Shown one piece after another: positions 17,434 to 26,731 of a DNA stretch of 64,000 nucleotides. Source of the stretch: Bacteroidales bacterium (GTDB taxonomy: Bacteria; Bacteroidota; Bacteroidia; Bacteroidales; UBA3663). The stretch is from assembly GCA_017561935.1 (NCBI GenBank), contig JAFZBE010000047.1, positions 83,680 through 147,679 on the forward strand, written 5' to 3'. The position numbers and the translations under genes were made by a program. How positions within the stretch are numbered: position 1 is the stretch's first letter; each line of letters opens with the position of its first letter. The notes under the pieces are model-generated. The model searched no databases and had not been told where the DNA came from. It worked only from the letters and a program-made list of their open reading frames with translations.

Positions 17434-18054
17434 ATGCCAGGATTATTAGGCAAGAAAGTCGGAATGACTTCCGTCTTCAGTGCTGATGGCAAGAACGTGC
17501 CATGCACTGTTATTGAAGTAGGTCCTTGTGTTGTGACTCAGATCAAGACGATCGAGAAGGATGGTTATGAAGCTGTACAGGTCGGCTTCGAGGAGACCAC
17601 TGAGAAGCATGTCTCCAAGCCAGTGATGGGTCACCTCAAGAAAGCAGGTGTTGCTCCAATGAAGCACCTTGCAGAGTTTAAGGGTTACGAGAAGCAGTAT
17701 CAGCTCGGTGATGTGATCACCGTTGGCGATCTCTTCGGTGACGTCGAATTCGTAGATGTTGTCGGCACCTCCAAGGGTCACGGCTTCCAGGGCGTTGTGA
17801 AGCGTCATGGTTTCGGTGGCGTAGGTCAGACTACACACGGTCAGGACGATCGTCTGCGTAAGCCAGGTTCTATCGGCGCATGCTCCTATCCAGCACGCGT
17901 GTTCAAGGGTCTCCGTATGGGTGGCCAGATGGGTAATGTACAGGTGACTGTACAGAATCTCCAGGTGTTGAAGGTTATTCCTGAGCACAACCTCCTCCTC
18001 GTGAAGGGCAGCGTGCCAGGAGCAAAGGGTTCACTTTTAACGATTGAGAAGTAA
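17434..18054 (+). CDS. rplC: 50S ribosomal protein L3
   Basis: 206 residues, starting [15 protein letters not shown]. It has the typical [18 protein letters not shown] loop, which reaches toward the peptidyl-transferase centre, and [14 protein letters not shown]. The TAA stop overlaps the ATG of rplD (TAATG), so the two are probably translationally coupled. Confidence 0.98.
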   Translation: MPGLLGKKVGMTSVFSADGKNVPCTVIEVGPCVVTQIKTIEKDGYEAVQVGFEETTEKHVSKPVMGHLKKAGVAPMKHLAEFKGYEKQYQLGDVITVGDLFGDVEFVDVVGTSKGHGFQGVVKRHGFGGVGQTTHGQDDRLRKPGSIGACSYPARVFKGLRMGGQMGNVQVTVQNLQVLKVIPEHNLLLVKGSVPGAKGSLLTIEK

Positions 18055-18674
18055 TGGAACTGAAAGTATTGAACAAGGAAGGTAAGGAAACCGGTCGTAC
18101 CGTTGTCCTCAACGATGAGGTTTTTGGCATTGAGCCCAACAACCATGTAATCTACCTCGCTGTTAAGCAGTTCCTTGCTGACCAGCGTCAGGGTACCCAC
18201 AAGTCAAAGGAGCGTAGCGAAGTCAGCGGTTCGACCCGCAAGCTCGGTCGCCAGAAGGGCGGCGGCGGTGCACGTCGTGGTGACATCAACTCGCCAGTGC
18301 TCGTCGGTGGTGGTCGTGTCTTCGGCCCAAAGCCCCGCGATTACAGCTTCAAGCTCAACAAAAAAGTGAAGGCTCTCGCTCGTAAGAGCGCCCTCTCAAC
18401 CAAGGCTGCAGAGAACGCAATTGTCGTAATTGAGGACGTTAAATTGGAAACTCCATCTACCAAAGCAATTGCTAACATCGTTAAAAATCTGCAGGTTGCA
18501 GAAAAAAAGGTCGCATTTATTTGCACAAGTGAAAATAAAAACGTACTTTTGTCTGCTCGAAACCTCAAGAAAGTCAGCGTCCTGCCAGCAGATTCACTCA
18601 ACACCTATAGCGTGATGAACTGCGGCACACTCGTGATTTCAGAGAGCGCTGTTGAAACAGTTAACAACCTCTAA
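18054..18674 (+). CDS. rplD: 50S ribosomal protein L4
   Basis: 206 residues. It shares one base with the rplC stop codon. The exit-tunnel loop is present ([36 protein letters not shown]). L4 is the autogenous repressor of the S10 operon in E. coli; whether that applies here is unknown, but the structured spacer before rplC is suggestive. rplW starts 14 bp later. Confidence 0.98.
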   Translation: MELKVLNKEGKETGRTVVLNDEVFGIEPNNHVIYLAVKQFLADQRQGTHKSKERSEVSGSTRKLGRQKGGGGARRGDINSPVLVGGGRVFGPKPRDYSFKLNKKVKALARKSALSTKAAENAIVVIEDVKLETPSTKAIANIVKNLQVAEKKVAFICTSENKNVLLSARNLKKVSVLPADSLNTYSVMNCGTLVISESAVETVNNL

Positions 18675-18688
18675 AGCAAGTAACAGAC

Positions 18689-19024
18689 ATGGCAATTCTG
18701 ATTAAACCCATCGTAACTGAGAAGATGACGAAGATCACAGACAAGTCATCTGAAGCTCGCAAGAAGAAGGATGGTAGCGCTCCTGTTAACGTCGTTTACG
18801 GTTTCTATGTTGACACCAAAGCCAACAAGATTCAGATTAAGCAGGCTGTAGAAGAGAAGTTCGGAGTGACTGTTGAGTCGGTGAACACCATCAACTACCC
18901 CGGCAAGGTCAAGAGCCGCTACACCAAGAAGGGTCTGCAGGTCGGCAAGACTGCCGCTTACAAGAAGGCCTATGTGACCCTCAAGGATGGCGATACGATT
19001 GATTTCTACGCTAACATCAACTAA
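18689..19024 (+). CDS. rplW: 50S ribosomal protein L23
   Basis: 111 residues, about 10-15 longer than many bacterial L23 proteins. The extra residues form a charged insertion after MAILIKPIVTEKMTKI (TDKSSEARKKKDGSAPVN). The VYGFYVDTKANKIQIKQAVEEKFGV and VNTINYPGKVKSR blocks are conserved. L23 lies at the tunnel exit and docks SRP and trigger factor. A 134-nt structured spacer follows. Confidence 0.97.
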   Translation: MAILIKPIVTEKMTKITDKSSEARKKKDGSAPVNVVYGFYVDTKANKIQIKQAVEEKFGVTVESVNTINYPGKVKSRYTKKGLQVGKTAAYKKAYVTLKDGDTIDFYANIN

Positions 19025-19029
19025 GTAAC

Positions 19030-19112
19030 TATATTCACTAACTTCGGCCGCCCTCCGGGCGCAGCAAAGTTGTTCGAAAGCCCATCGCGATACGTCGGAT
19101 GGTAACTCGGAA
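19030..19112 (+). promoter_or_regulatory. Two stem-loops in the rplW-rplB spacer
   Basis: Stem-loop 1: AACTT (19030-19034) with AAGTT (19057-19061), enclosing CGCCC (19039-19043) and GGGCG (19047-19051). Stem-loop 2: CCATC/GATGG enclosed by GTTC/GAAC, spanning about 19072-19112. An in-frame ATG at 19099 lies within this structure and is rejected as the rplB start. Regulatory meaning unknown. Confidence 0.4.
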
Positions 19113-19158
19113 CTTCAGCAATTGCGTTCTGCGACGGCCGAGAATGCTAAAACAAACA

Positions 19159-19986
19159 ATGGCAATCCGCAAATTCAAGCCCACAACTCCGGGCCAGAGA
19201 GGCAAAGCTATTAGCGCATTCGATGAGATTACCGCTAAGAAGCCCGAAAAGTCTCTCACAGTCGGTAAGACCAAGACTGGCGGACGCAATAACCAGGGCC
19301 GCCTCACCATGCGTTACATCGGTGGTGGTCACAAGCAGTCTTACCGTATCATCGATTTCAAGCGCAACAAGGATGGCGTACCGGCTGTAGTCAAGTCTAT
19401 CGAGTACGATCCTAACCGCAGCGCTAACATCGCCCTTCTCTACTATGTAGATGGCGAAAAGCGTTACATCCTCGCACCTAACGGCCTCAAGGTAGGCGCT
19501 CATGTTGAATCAGGTGCTGAGGCTCTTCCAGAAGTTGGCAACGCACTTACGCTTAAGGACATTCCAGTAGGTACAGTCATTCACAACATCGAGCTCCGCC
19601 CGGGACAGGGTGCCGCCCTTGTTCGTTCTGCTGGTAACTTCGCTCAGCTTACTTCAAAAGAAGGTGACTATGCTATCATCAAGCTTCCTTCAGGCGAAAC
19701 CCGCAAGATCCTTGCCACCTGCAAGGCAACCATCGGTTCGGTAGGCAACTCTGACCACGCACTCGAGAAGAGTGGTAAGGCAGGTCGCTCTCGCTGGTTG
19801 GGCCGTCGTCCACACAACCGTGGCGTCGTAATGAACCCAGTCGATCACCCGATGGGTGGTGGCGAAGGTCGTCAGTCTGGTGGTCACCCACGTTCTCGTA
19901 AGGGTCTCTACGCTAAGGGTCTGAAGACACGCTCACCAAAGAAGCAGTCTTCGAAGTACATCATCGAGAGAGCTAATAAGAAGTAA
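19159..19986 (+). CDS. rplB: 50S ribosomal protein L2
   Basis: Start set at ATG 19159 ([15 protein letters not shown]), the normal L2 N-terminus; the longer frame from 19099 translates the hairpin spacer. 275 residues. The peptidyl-transferase-associated segment [24 protein letters not shown] is intact, including the conserved histidine in NPVDHP. L2 binds 23S rRNA and helps join subunits. Confidence 0.98.
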   Translation: MAIRKFKPTTPGQRGKAISAFDEITAKKPEKSLTVGKTKTGGRNNQGRLTMRYIGGGHKQSYRIIDFKRNKDGVPAVVKSIEYDPNRSANIALLYYVDGEKRYILAPNGLKVGAHVESGAEALPEVGNALTLKDIPVGTVIHNIELRPGQGAALVRSAGNFAQLTSKEGDYAIIKLPSGETRKILATCKATIGSVGNSDHALEKSGKAGRSRWLGRRPHNRGVVMNPVDHPMGGGEGRQSGGHPRSRKGLYAKGLKTRSPKKQSSKYIIERANKK

Positions 19987-20018
19987 TTTTGAAGTAACAC
20001 ATTATTTAATATAATAAT

Positions 20019-20285
20019 ATGAGTCGTTCCTTAAAAAAAGGCCCGTTTATTAGCGTTAAGCTCGAGAAGAAGATCCTTGCCATGAATGAGTCCGGCAAGA
20101 AGGCTGTAGTAAAGACTTGGTCTCGTGCTACCACGATCTCTCCTGATTTCGTTGGTCACACCATCGCTGTTCACAACGGTAACAAATTCGTTCCAGTATA
20201 TGTAACTGAGAACATGGTAGGTCACAAGCTCGGTGAGTTCTCAATGACTCGCACATTCCGTGGCCACTCTGGTAATCGCAAGTAA
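20019..20285 (+). CDS. rpsS: 30S ribosomal protein S19
   Basis: 88 residues, starting [19 protein letters not shown]. It contains [44 protein letters not shown]. It is a 30S head protein that contacts S13. 32 bp after rplB; standard S10-operon order. Confidence 0.98.
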   Translation: MSRSLKKGPFISVKLEKKILAMNESGKKAVVKTWSRATTISPDFVGHTIAVHNGNKFVPVYVTENMVGHKLGEFSMTRTFRGHSGNRK

Positions 20286-20316
20286 TATAGGGTCTTACTA
20301 AAACAATTCAAGAACA

Positions 20317-20718
20317 ATGGCTAATAGAAAACAAAACTCTGCCAATAAGCTGAAGGAAGCCCGTAAGAACACCTATTTTGCTAAGTATAACAACATCCCA
20401 ACCTCTCCACGCAAGATGCGTCTCGTAGCTGATATGGTACGCGGCATGGAGGCTTTCAAGGCTTTGGGTGTCCTTCACTTCTCCAACAAGGAGGCTGCTG
20501 CCCGTGTTGAGCTTCTTTTGAAGTCCGCTATTGCTAACTGGGAGGCCAAGACTGGTCAAAAGGCTGAGGCCGGCCAGCTCAAGGTGAGTGAAATCTTCGT
20601 TGACGAAGGTGTCACCATCAAGCGCCTTCGCCCTGCACCCCAGGGTCGTGCCTACCGCGTTCGCAAGCGCTCTAACCACGTGACTCTTTACGTAGATACA
20701 ATTAACAAAGAAGCTTAA
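20317..20718 (+). CDS. rplV: 50S ribosomal protein L22
   Basis: 133 residues, longer than the roughly 110 of E. coli because of an N-terminal extension ([21 protein letters not shown]) ahead of the core [15 protein letters not shown]. The beta-hairpin region [29 protein letters not shown] lines the exit tunnel near the macrolide site; no deletion is seen in it. Confidence 0.97.
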   Translation: MANRKQNSANKLKEARKNTYFAKYNNIPTSPRKMRLVADMVRGMEAFKALGVLHFSNKEAAARVELLLKSAIANWEAKTGQKAEAGQLKVSEIFVDEGVTIKRLRPAPQGRAYRVRKRSNHVTLYVDTINKEA

Positions 20719-20729
20719 TATTCTCTAAC

Positions 20730-21479
20730 ATGGGACAGAAAATTTCTCCAATTTCAAATCGTCTGGGCATCATCCGTGGTTGGGATTCCAACTGGTTTGC
20801 TTCTAAGAACTGTGGTGATACCATCGTAGAGGATGCTAAGATTCGCAAGTATCTCAATGCACGTCTTGCAAAGGCAAGCCTTTCCCGCATTGTGATTGAA
20901 CGTACACTCAAGCTCGTCACCATCACTATCTGCACTGCCCGTCCGGGAATCATCATCGGCAAGGCTGGCAGCGAAGTGGATAAGTTGAAGGAGGAGCTGA
21001 AGTCTATAACTGATAAGGATGTTCAGATCAACATCTACGAGATCAAGAAGCCTGAAGTTGATGCCGCAATCGTAGCAAACAACATCGCACGCCAGGTAGA
21101 GGGTAAGGTTGCTTACCGTCGTGCCGTCAAGATGGCTATCCAGTCGGCCATGCGTGTAGGTGCTGAGGGCATTAAGGTTCAGTGTTCGGGTCGTCTCAAT
21201 GGCGCTGAAATGTCGCGCAAGGAGATGTACAAGGAGGGTCGTACCCCACTTCACACTTTCCGTGCAGACATCGACTACGCACTGGCTGAGGCTATCACCA
21301 AGGTAGGTGTGATCGGCATCAAGGTATGGATCTGCCGCGGTGAAGTCTATGGCAAGAAGGATCTTGCTCCAAACTTCGCCAAGCAGAAGGAAACTGGACG
21401 TCCACAGGGCGAAGCCCGTGGCGAGCGTCGTGGTCGCCGTGATGGCGAGCGTCGTGGCGGTTTCCGTAACAAAAAATAA
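20730..21479 (+). CDS. rpsC: 30S ribosomal protein S3
   Basis: 249 residues. The KH domain has the [18 protein letters not shown] loop. The C-terminal domain includes [31 protein letters not shown]. It ends in a strongly basic Arg/Gly tail ([15 protein letters not shown]). S3 forms part of the mRNA entry channel. 11 bp after rplV. Confidence 0.98.
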   Translation: MGQKISPISNRLGIIRGWDSNWFASKNCGDTIVEDAKIRKYLNARLAKASLSRIVIERTLKLVTITICTARPGIIIGKAGSEVDKLKEELKSITDKDVQINIYEIKKPEVDAAIVANNIARQVEGKVAYRRAVKMAIQSAMRVGAEGIKVQCSGRLNGAEMSRKEMYKEGRTPLHTFRADIDYALAEAITKVGVIGIKVWICRGEVYGKKDLAPNFAKQKETGRPQGEARGERRGRRDGERRGGFRNKK

Positions 21480-21507
21480 ATAATAACGATTTAGAAGCTT
21501 TAAAACA

Positions 21508-21942
21508 ATGTTACAGCCGAAAAGAACTAAATACCGTCGTCAGCAGAAGAACAACCTCAAGGGCAACGCCCAGAGAGGTAATCAGTTGGCGTTCGGTTCA
21601 TTCGGAATCAAGACGCTTGAGAATAAGTGGATCAATTCGCGTCAACTTGAAGCCGCTCGTGTCGCTATCACCCGTTATATGCAGCGTGAAGGCCAGCTCT
21701 GGTGCCGCGTGTTCCCCGACAAGCCTTATACTCGCAAGCCTGCCGATGTCCGAATGGGTAAAGGTAAGGGTGATCCGGAAGGCTGGGTAGCTGATTGCAA
21801 CCCCGGTCGTATCCTCTTTGAGATTGATGGTGTGCCTTTCGAGGTAGCTAAGGAGGCTCTCCGCCTTGGTGCCCAGAAGCTCCCTGTCCAGACCAAGTTT
21901 GTCGTTCGTCGCGACTATGATCCAGAACTTGTCGTTCTCTAA
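21508..21942 (+). CDS. rplP: 50S ribosomal protein L16
   Basis: 144 residues, starting [14 protein letters not shown]. It contains [29 protein letters not shown], the loop near the A-site tRNA elbow, and [22 protein letters not shown]. Conventional position between rpsC and rpmC. Confidence 0.98.
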   Translation: MLQPKRTKYRRQQKNNLKGNAQRGNQLAFGSFGIKTLENKWINSRQLEAARVAITRYMQREGQLWCRVFPDKPYTRKPADVRMGKGKGDPEGWVADCNPGRILFEIDGVPFEVAKEALRLGAQKLPVQTKFVVRRDYDPELVVL

Positions 21943-21959
21943 AACAAACAACCACTACA

Positions 21960-22163
21960 ATGAAGACTTCAGAACTTAAGAATCTTACAACTGAGGAACT
22001 GCAAGGTCGTATTGCTGAGACGAAGGCAAAGCTGGAATCACTTGAGTTCAACCATGCCATTGCCCCTCTGGACAATCCTATGGTAATCCGCACTACCCGT
22101 CGTGATGTCGCCCGTATGCTGACGGAACTCAACAACCGCACTGCCGCTGCTCAGGTTGAATAA
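21960..22163 (+). CDS. rpmC: 50S ribosomal protein L29
   Basis: 67 residues, starting MKTSELKNLTTEELQGRIAETKAKLE. It is an alpha-helical hairpin protein near the tunnel exit. The family's TTRRDVARMLTELNNR C-terminal helix is visible. 17 bp after rplP. Confidence 0.96.
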   Translation: MKTSELKNLTTEELQGRIAETKAKLESLEFNHAIAPLDNPMVIRTTRRDVARMLTELNNRTAAAQVE

Positions 22164-22205
22164 GCATCCTCACAACTCAATTTTATTTTAGAACAGATTT
22201 TTTCA

Positions 22206-22463
22206 ATGGAAACAAGAAATCTTAGAAAAACTAGAATGGGCATCGTCTCCAGCGATAAGATGGACAAGACCATCACCGTTACTGTGAAGTACAAGGAGAA
22301 GCACCCAATCTATGGTAAGTTTGTCAACAAGACAAAGAAATACCACGCTCATGACGAAAAGAATGAGGCCCAGGTAGGCGATCGCGTCCTCCTGATGGAA
22401 ACTCGTCCGCTGAGCAAGACAAAGCGTTGGCGTTTAGTAGAAATCCTCGAAAAGGCTAAGTAA
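22206..22463 (+). CDS. rpsQ: 30S ribosomal protein S17
   Basis: 85 residues, starting [25 protein letters not shown], with [21 protein letters not shown] and the C-terminal [17 protein letters not shown]. It is an OB-fold protein binding 16S rRNA. Six bases separate it from rplN. Confidence 0.97.
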   Translation: METRNLRKTRMGIVSSDKMDKTITVTVKYKEKHPIYGKFVNKTKKYHAHDEKNEAQVGDRVLLMETRPLSKTKRWRLVEILEKAK

Positions 22464-22468
22464 ATATT

Positions 22469-22834
22469 ATGATACAGACTGAATCTAGACTTAAGATCGC
22501 CGATAACTCCGGTGGTAAAGAGTGCCTCTGCATCCGCGTGCTGGGTGGCACTGGTCGCCGATATGCATCTGTAGGTGATATTATCGTAGTGACTGTGAAG
22601 AGTGTTGTTCCTTCTAGCGACATGAAGAAGGGTACCGTCAGCAAGGCCATTATCGTACGTACCAAGAAGGAGGTTCGCCGTCCTGATGGTTCCTATATCC
22701 GCTTTGATGACAACGCCTGTGTTCTTTTGAACAACGCTGGTGATATGCGTGGATCACGTATTTTCGGCCCTGTTGCCCGTGAGCTCCGTGCTGCTAACAT
22801 GAAGATTGTTTCACTTGCACCTGAAGTGCTCTAA
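22469..22834 (+). CDS. rplN: 50S ribosomal protein L14
   Basis: 121 residues, starting [27 protein letters not shown]. It contains [16 protein letters not shown] and [14 protein letters not shown]. It is an interface protein forming bridges to 16S rRNA. First gene of the spc segment. Confidence 0.98.
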   Translation: MIQTESRLKIADNSGGKECLCIRVLGGTGRRYASVGDIIVVTVKSVVPSSDMKKGTVSKAIIVRTKKEVRRPDGSYIRFDDNACVLLNNAGDMRGSRIFGPVARELRAANMKIVSLAPEVL

Positions 22835-22850
22835 TAACGTAAATGCAGAT

Positions 22851-23135
22851 ATGAATACATTGAACGTAAAGAAGGGTGACCTCGTAGTTGTTAACTCAGG
22901 TGAGCACCAGCACAAGACCGGTAAGGTCCTTTCGGTGAATGTTGAGAAGAAGACTGCTATCGTCGAAGGTATCAACATCGTGAAGAAGAGCACCAAGCCA
23001 AATGCAAAGTATCCTCAGGGCGGCATCATTGAGAAGGAGGCTCCTATCCATGTCTCCAAGCTCAATCGCATCAATGAGAATGGCAAGGCCATCCGTTCGA
23101 CCGGAAAGGTCACCAACATTAAAATCAACAAGTAA
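22851..23135 (+). CDS. rplX: 50S ribosomal protein L24
   Basis: Start chosen at ATG 22851 (MNTLNVKKGDLVVVNSGEHQHKTGKVL). The longer frame from 22806 overlaps rplN and adds residues unlike L24. 94 residues with a KOW motif (GDLVVVNSGEHQHKTGKV). It is an early assembly protein of the 50S subunit. Confidence 0.95.
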   Translation: MNTLNVKKGDLVVVNSGEHQHKTGKVLSVNVEKKTAIVEGINIVKKSTKPNAKYPQGGIIEKEAPIHVSKLNRINENGKAIRSTGKVTNIKINK

Positions 23136-23152
23136 TTAAGGAGGTCTAAATA

Positions 23153-23707
23153 ATGGCAAATACTGCATCACTTAAGCAATATTACAAAGAGACCATCGTT
23201 CCTGCACTCACCAAGCAGTTTGGTTACACCACTGTTATGCAGGTGCCCCGTCTCGAGAAGATTGTCATCAACGAGGGCCTCGGTATGGCTGTTGCTGACA
23301 AGAAGATCATTGAAACTGCTATCGCCGAACTTACCGCCATCACTGGCCAGAAGGCTGTCCAGACTCTTTCGAAGAAGGACATCGCCCAGTTCAAGGTTCG
23401 TAAGCAGATGCCTATCGGTGTTCGCGTCACCCTTCGTCATCAGATGATGTACGAGTTCCTCGAGCGTCTGATTCGTGTGGCTCTCCCACGTATCCGTGAC
23501 TTCAACGGTATCGAGTCCAAGCTTGATGGTCGTGGCAACTATACTCTCGGTATCACCGAGCAGATTATTTTCCCTGAAATCAACATCGACAGCATTCAGC
23601 GCCTGCTTGGTATGAACATCACTTTCGTGACTTCTGCCAGGACTGATGAGGAGGGCTATGCTCTGCTGAAGGAGTTCGGTCTTCCATTCAAGAACGCTAA
23701 AAAGTAA
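23153..23707 (+). CDS. rplE: 50S ribosomal protein L5
   Basis: 184 residues. It contains [40 protein letters not shown] and [22 protein letters not shown]. It binds 5S rRNA and contacts P-site tRNA. It is preceded by AAGGAGG at 23138-23144, an unusually strong Shine-Dalgarno-like match for this phylum, where such sites are generally weak. Confidence 0.98.
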   Translation: MANTASLKQYYKETIVPALTKQFGYTTVMQVPRLEKIVINEGLGMAVADKKIIETAIAELTAITGQKAVQTLSKKDIAQFKVRKQMPIGVRVTLRHQMMYEFLERLIRVALPRIRDFNGIESKLDGRGNYTLGITEQIIFPEINIDSIQRLLGMNITFVTSARTDEEGYALLKEFGLPFKNAKK

Positions 23708-23716
23708 GATTAAGAT

Positions 23717-24004
23717 ATGGCAAAGATTTCAATGGTAGCCCGTGAGGTTAAGCGTCAGGCTCTTGTAAAGAAGTATGCTGCCAAGCGTGCAGAACTCAAG
23801 AAGCGTGCTGCTGCCGGTGACTATGAGGCCGTTCAGGAGCTTCAAGCTCTTCCAAAGAATGCTTCTCCAGTTCGCCTTCACAACCGTTGCAAGGTGACTG
23901 GCCGTCCAAAGGGATATATGCGTCAGTTCGGTCTTTCTCGTATCCAGTTTCGTGAGATGGCTTCTGCCGGTCTCATCCCTGGTGTCAAGAAGGCTAGCTG
24001 GTAA
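23717..24004 (+). CDS. rpsN: 30S ribosomal protein S14 (zinc-independent long form)
   Basis: 95 residues, the long form. Only one cysteine is present in the [28 protein letters not shown] region, so the CxxC pairs of the zinc-binding short form are absent. 9 bp after rplE. A 131-nt spacer with two hairpins separates it from rpsH. Confidence 0.97.
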   Translation: MAKISMVAREVKRQALVKKYAAKRAELKKRAAAGDYEAVQELQALPKNASPVRLHNRCKVTGRPKGYMRQFGLSRIQFREMASAGLIPGVKKASW

Positions 24005-24038
24005 TCCGGTGGACCCACACTCTCTCTGATACAATAGA

Positions 24039-24118
24039 ATATCAGCGGGCCTAAAGACCCGCCGATATTTGCGTATATTGTTTTTTTATTAAATATTGTC
24101 CGGAGGTTCCGGATCAAT
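24039..24118 (+). promoter_or_regulatory. Hairpin plus T-run in the rpsN-rpsH spacer
   Basis: ATATCAGCGGG (24039-24049) pairs with CCCGCCGATAT (24058-24068): 11 positions with one mismatch, loop of 8. Seven T residues follow at 24081-24087. A second hairpin, TCCGGA-GGT-TCCGGA, lies at about 24099-24113. It looks like a partial terminator/attenuator inside the spc segment, or a processing site. Function inferred. Confidence 0.45.
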
Positions 24119-24135
24119 TTAACAAACAAAATCAA

Positions 24136-24531
24136 ATGACTGATTCAATTGCAGATTTTTTGACCCGTCTTCGCAACGCCATCGCCGCTAAGCATCGTGT
24201 TGTTGAGATTCCAGCGTCAAACTTGAAGAAGGAGATTTGCAAGATCCTCTTCGAGAAGGGTTACATCATGAACTACAAGTTCATCGACGATGGCCCACAG
24301 GGTACTATCAAGGTTGCCTTGAAGTATGATCCTGTAAACCACGTGAGTGCTATCAAGAGTCTTACTCGTGTATCCACCCCAGGTCTCCGCAAGTATGTGG
24401 GCTATAAGGATTTGCCACGTGTCCTCAATGGACTCGGCATCGCCATCCTTTCCACTTCGCGCGGCGTCATGACCGACAAGGAGGCTGCTGCCCAGAAGGT
24501 TGGTGGTGAGGTGCTGTGTTACATCTATTAA
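24136..24531 (+). CDS. rpsH: 30S ribosomal protein S8
   Basis: 131 residues, starting MTDSIADFLTRLRNAIAAKHRVVEIP. It has the C-terminal GLGIAILSTSRGVMTDKEAAAQKVGGEVLCYIY. S8 binds 16S rRNA helix 21 and is the spc-operon autorepressor in E. coli. 18 bp before rplF. Confidence 0.98.
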   Translation: MTDSIADFLTRLRNAIAAKHRVVEIPASNLKKEICKILFEKGYIMNYKFIDDGPQGTIKVALKYDPVNHVSAIKSLTRVSTPGLRKYVGYKDLPRVLNGLGIAILSTSRGVMTDKEAAAQKVGGEVLCYIY

Positions 24532-24549
24532 TGAAAGGAGGTATAAGCT

Positions 24550-25104
24550 ATGTCAAGAATTGGTAAATTGCCTATTACTATTCCTGCAGGTGTAACTGTC
24601 ACTGTGAAGGATAATGTTGTTACCGTTAAGGGTAAGAACGGCGAGATGAGCCAGGAACTTACTGGCGGTATCCAGCTCGGCATTGAGGATGGTAAGATCG
24701 AATTCACCCGTCCGAATGAAGAGAAACAGACCAAGGCTCTGCACGGCCTCTATCGCTCGTTGATCAACAATATGATCATCGGATGCAGCGAAGGTTTCAA
24801 GAAGGAGCTTCAGCTCGTGGGTGTTGGTTATCGTGCCAGCAACACAGGCAATGTCCTTGAGCTTTCCCTCGGTTATTCTCATGCCATCTACATGGTTCTC
24901 CCCAAGGAGGTCAAGCTGACCACCAAGAGTGAGCGTAACCAGAACCCATTGATTACTTTGGAGTCTTGTGATAAGGCACTGCTCGGTCTGATTTGCACCA
25001 AGATTCGTTCTTTCCGCAAGCCAGAGCCATACAAGGGCAAGGGTGTCCTCTATGTAGGTGAGGTTGTTCGTCGTAAGTCTGGCAAGTCTGCCGGTGCTAA
25101 ATAA
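24550..25104 (+). CDS. rplF: 50S ribosomal protein L6
   Basis: 184 residues, starting MSRIGKLPITIPAGVTVTVKDNVVTVKGKNGE. The C-terminal signature PEPYKGKGVLYVGEVVRRKSGKS is present. It is a two-domain RNA-binding protein near the factor-binding site. AAAGGAGG precedes the ATG (24534-24541), another strong Shine-Dalgarno-like site. Confidence 0.98.
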   Translation: MSRIGKLPITIPAGVTVTVKDNVVTVKGKNGEMSQELTGGIQLGIEDGKIEFTRPNEEKQTKALHGLYRSLINNMIIGCSEGFKKELQLVGVGYRASNTGNVLELSLGYSHAIYMVLPKEVKLTTKSERNQNPLITLESCDKALLGLICTKIRSFRKPEPYKGKGVLYVGEVVRRKSGKSAGAK

Positions 25105-25127
25105 TTAACCTTTTAAATTAGACGATT

Positions 25128-25469
25128 ATGATTACTAAGAAAGAAAGAAGAATTAAGATTAAGCACCGTATTCGCAAGAAGGTTAATGGTACTGCCAGCC
25201 GTCCACGTCTGACCGTATTCCGCAGCAACAAGGCTATCTATGCACAGGTTGTCAACGACCTTGAGGGCAAGACCCTTGTATCTGCAGGCTCAAAGGGTAT
25301 TACCGAGGGCAACAAGACTGAGGTTGCCAAGAAGGTAGGCCTGGCTGTCGCTGAGAAGTGTGCAGCTGCCGGCATCACTGAGGTTGTTTTCGATCGCAAT
25401 GGTTATCTCTATCATGGCCGCGTACAGGCTTTGGCAGAGGGCGCTCGCGAAGGTGGTCTCAAATTCTAA
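25128..25469 (+). CDS. rplR: 50S ribosomal protein L18
   Basis: 113 residues with [30 protein letters not shown] and [28 protein letters not shown]. It binds 5S rRNA with L5. Only 3 bp separate it from rpsE. Confidence 0.98.
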   Translation: MITKKERRIKIKHRIRKKVNGTASRPRLTVFRSNKAIYAQVVNDLEGKTLVSAGSKGITEGNKTEVAKKVGLAVAEKCAAAGITEVVFDRNGYLYHGRVQALAEGAREGGLKF

Positions 25470-25472
25470 TAA

Positions 25473-25988
25473 ATGACAGATATGATTCGAGTAAAGAATG
25501 CCAATGATATCGAGTTGAAGGACCGTTTGGTTGCTATCAATCGTGTTACTAAGGTTACCAAGGGTGGCCGTACCTTTACTTTCGCCGCTATCGTTGTAGT
25601 AGGTGATGGCAATGGTATCGTAGGTTACGGTCTTGGTAAGGCAGGCGAAGTTCAGGCTGCCATTGCTAAGGGTGTTGAGTCCGCTAAAAAGAACCTCGTT
25701 AAGGTTCCCGTGCTCAAGGGTACTATTCCTCATGAGGTAGCTGCCCGTTTCGGCGGTTCTGAGGTTCTCCTCATTCCCGCTTCCGAGGGTACCGGCATGA
25801 AGGCAGGTGGCGCTATGCGTCCTGTTCTTGAGAGTGCTGGTGTAAAGGATGTCCTCTGCAAGTCGAAAGGCTCTTCCAACCCCCACAACCTCGTAAAGGC
25901 TACTATTCAGGCTCTCTGCGAGCTTCGTGATGCCAAGATGGTTGCTGAGAATCGCGGTGTTTCACTTGATGTTGTATTCAAAGGTTAA
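25473..25988 (+). CDS. rpsE: 30S ribosomal protein S5
   Basis: 171 residues with [47 protein letters not shown] and [34 protein letters not shown]. An alternative ATG three codons in is possible. It is involved in decoding fidelity and in the mRNA entry helicase. Confidence 0.98.
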   Translation: MTDMIRVKNANDIELKDRLVAINRVTKVTKGGRTFTFAAIVVVGDGNGIVGYGLGKAGEVQAAIAKGVESAKKNLVKVPVLKGTIPHEVAARFGGSEVLLIPASEGTGMKAGGAMRPVLESAGVKDVLCKSKGSSNPHNLVKATIQALCELRDAKMVAENRGVSLDVVFKG

Positions 25989-26005
25989 TAAATTCCAGGA
26001 AAATT

Positions 26006-26182
26006 ATGGCAACAATTAAAGTAAAGGCTATTCGCAGCCGCATCAACTGCCCTAAGACTGAGAAGTTGACCCTTGATGCACTCGGACTGACCCGCATTGG
26101 TCTGGTCCGCGAGCTTCCTGACAACGAGTGCACTCGTGGTCAGATTCGCAAGGTCGCTCATCTCGTCGCTCTTGTTGACTAA
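26006..26182 (+). CDS. rpmD: 50S ribosomal protein L30
   Basis: 58 residues between rpsE and rplO, the normal place for L30. The translation begins MATIKVKAIRSRINCPKTEK and continues with LDALGLTRIGLVRELPDNECTRGQIRKVAHLVALVD. ATG at 26006, stop TAA at 26180-26182. 17 bp after rpsE. Confidence 0.95.
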   Translation: MATIKVKAIRSRINCPKTEKLTLDALGLTRIGLVRELPDNECTRGQIRKVAHLVALVD

Positions 26183-26273
26183 TTAAAAAATCCCCGGGTG
26201 GGATATGGCGACAATAGGGAAACCAAGTCATGTCCCCTCCATATCACTAACTTAATATATAAGTGTAAAGAAT
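26183..26273 (+). promoter_or_regulatory. Spacer between rpmD and rplO with a possible stem-loop
   Basis: 91 nt without an ORF. GATATGG (about 26202) and CCATATC (about 26241) form a 7-bp stem around a loop of roughly 30 nt. The other joints here, except the spacers noted separately, are shorter. The function is not known; it may affect rplO-secY expression. Confidence 0.3.
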
Positions 26274-26726
26274 ATGAATTTAAGTAATTTGAAGCCAGCC
26301 GCTGGTTCTGTAAAGACCCGTAAGCGTATTGGCCGTGGTGCAGGTTCCGGTCTCGGTGGCACTTCAACCCGTGGTAACAAGGGCGCAAAGCAGCGTTCCG
26401 GCTATAAGAAGAAGATCGGTTTCGAAGGTGGTCAGATGCCTATCCAGCGTCGTCTGCCTAAGTTCGGTTTCAAGAACATCAACCATGTTGAGTATAAGGC
26501 TATCAACCTTTCTACTCTTGATGCCCTGGCAACTGCCAAGTCGCTCACCAAGATTGATGTTCAGACTCTTCATGAGGCTGGTCTTGTAGCCAAGAAAGAT
26601 CTTGTTAAGATTCTTGGTAAGGGTGCCCTCAGTGTAGCACTCGAGGTTTCTGCTCACGCTTTCTCAAAGAAGGCTGAGGAGGCTATCGTTGCAGCTGGTG
26701 GCACAGTAGTAAAAGTTAACGCATAA
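26274..26726 (+). CDS. rplO: 50S ribosomal protein L15
   Basis: 150 residues, starting MNLSNLKPAAGSVKTRKRIGRGAGSGLGGTSTRGNKG. It has the glycine-rich N-terminal arm and GFEGGQMPIQRRLPKFGF. Late 50S assembly protein. 5 bp before secY. Confidence 0.98.
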   Translation: MNLSNLKPAAGSVKTRKRIGRGAGSGLGGTSTRGNKGAKQRSGYKKKIGFEGGQMPIQRRLPKFGFKNINHVEYKAINLSTLDALATAKSLTKIDVQTLHEAGLVAKKDLVKILGKGALSVALEVSAHAFSKKAEEAIVAAGGTVVKVNA

Positions 26727-26731
26727 ACGTC

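Noticed and set aside
19099-19158. Upstream start for rplB
   Set aside because: Would translate the hairpin spacer; the L2 N-terminus is MAIRKFKP at 19159.
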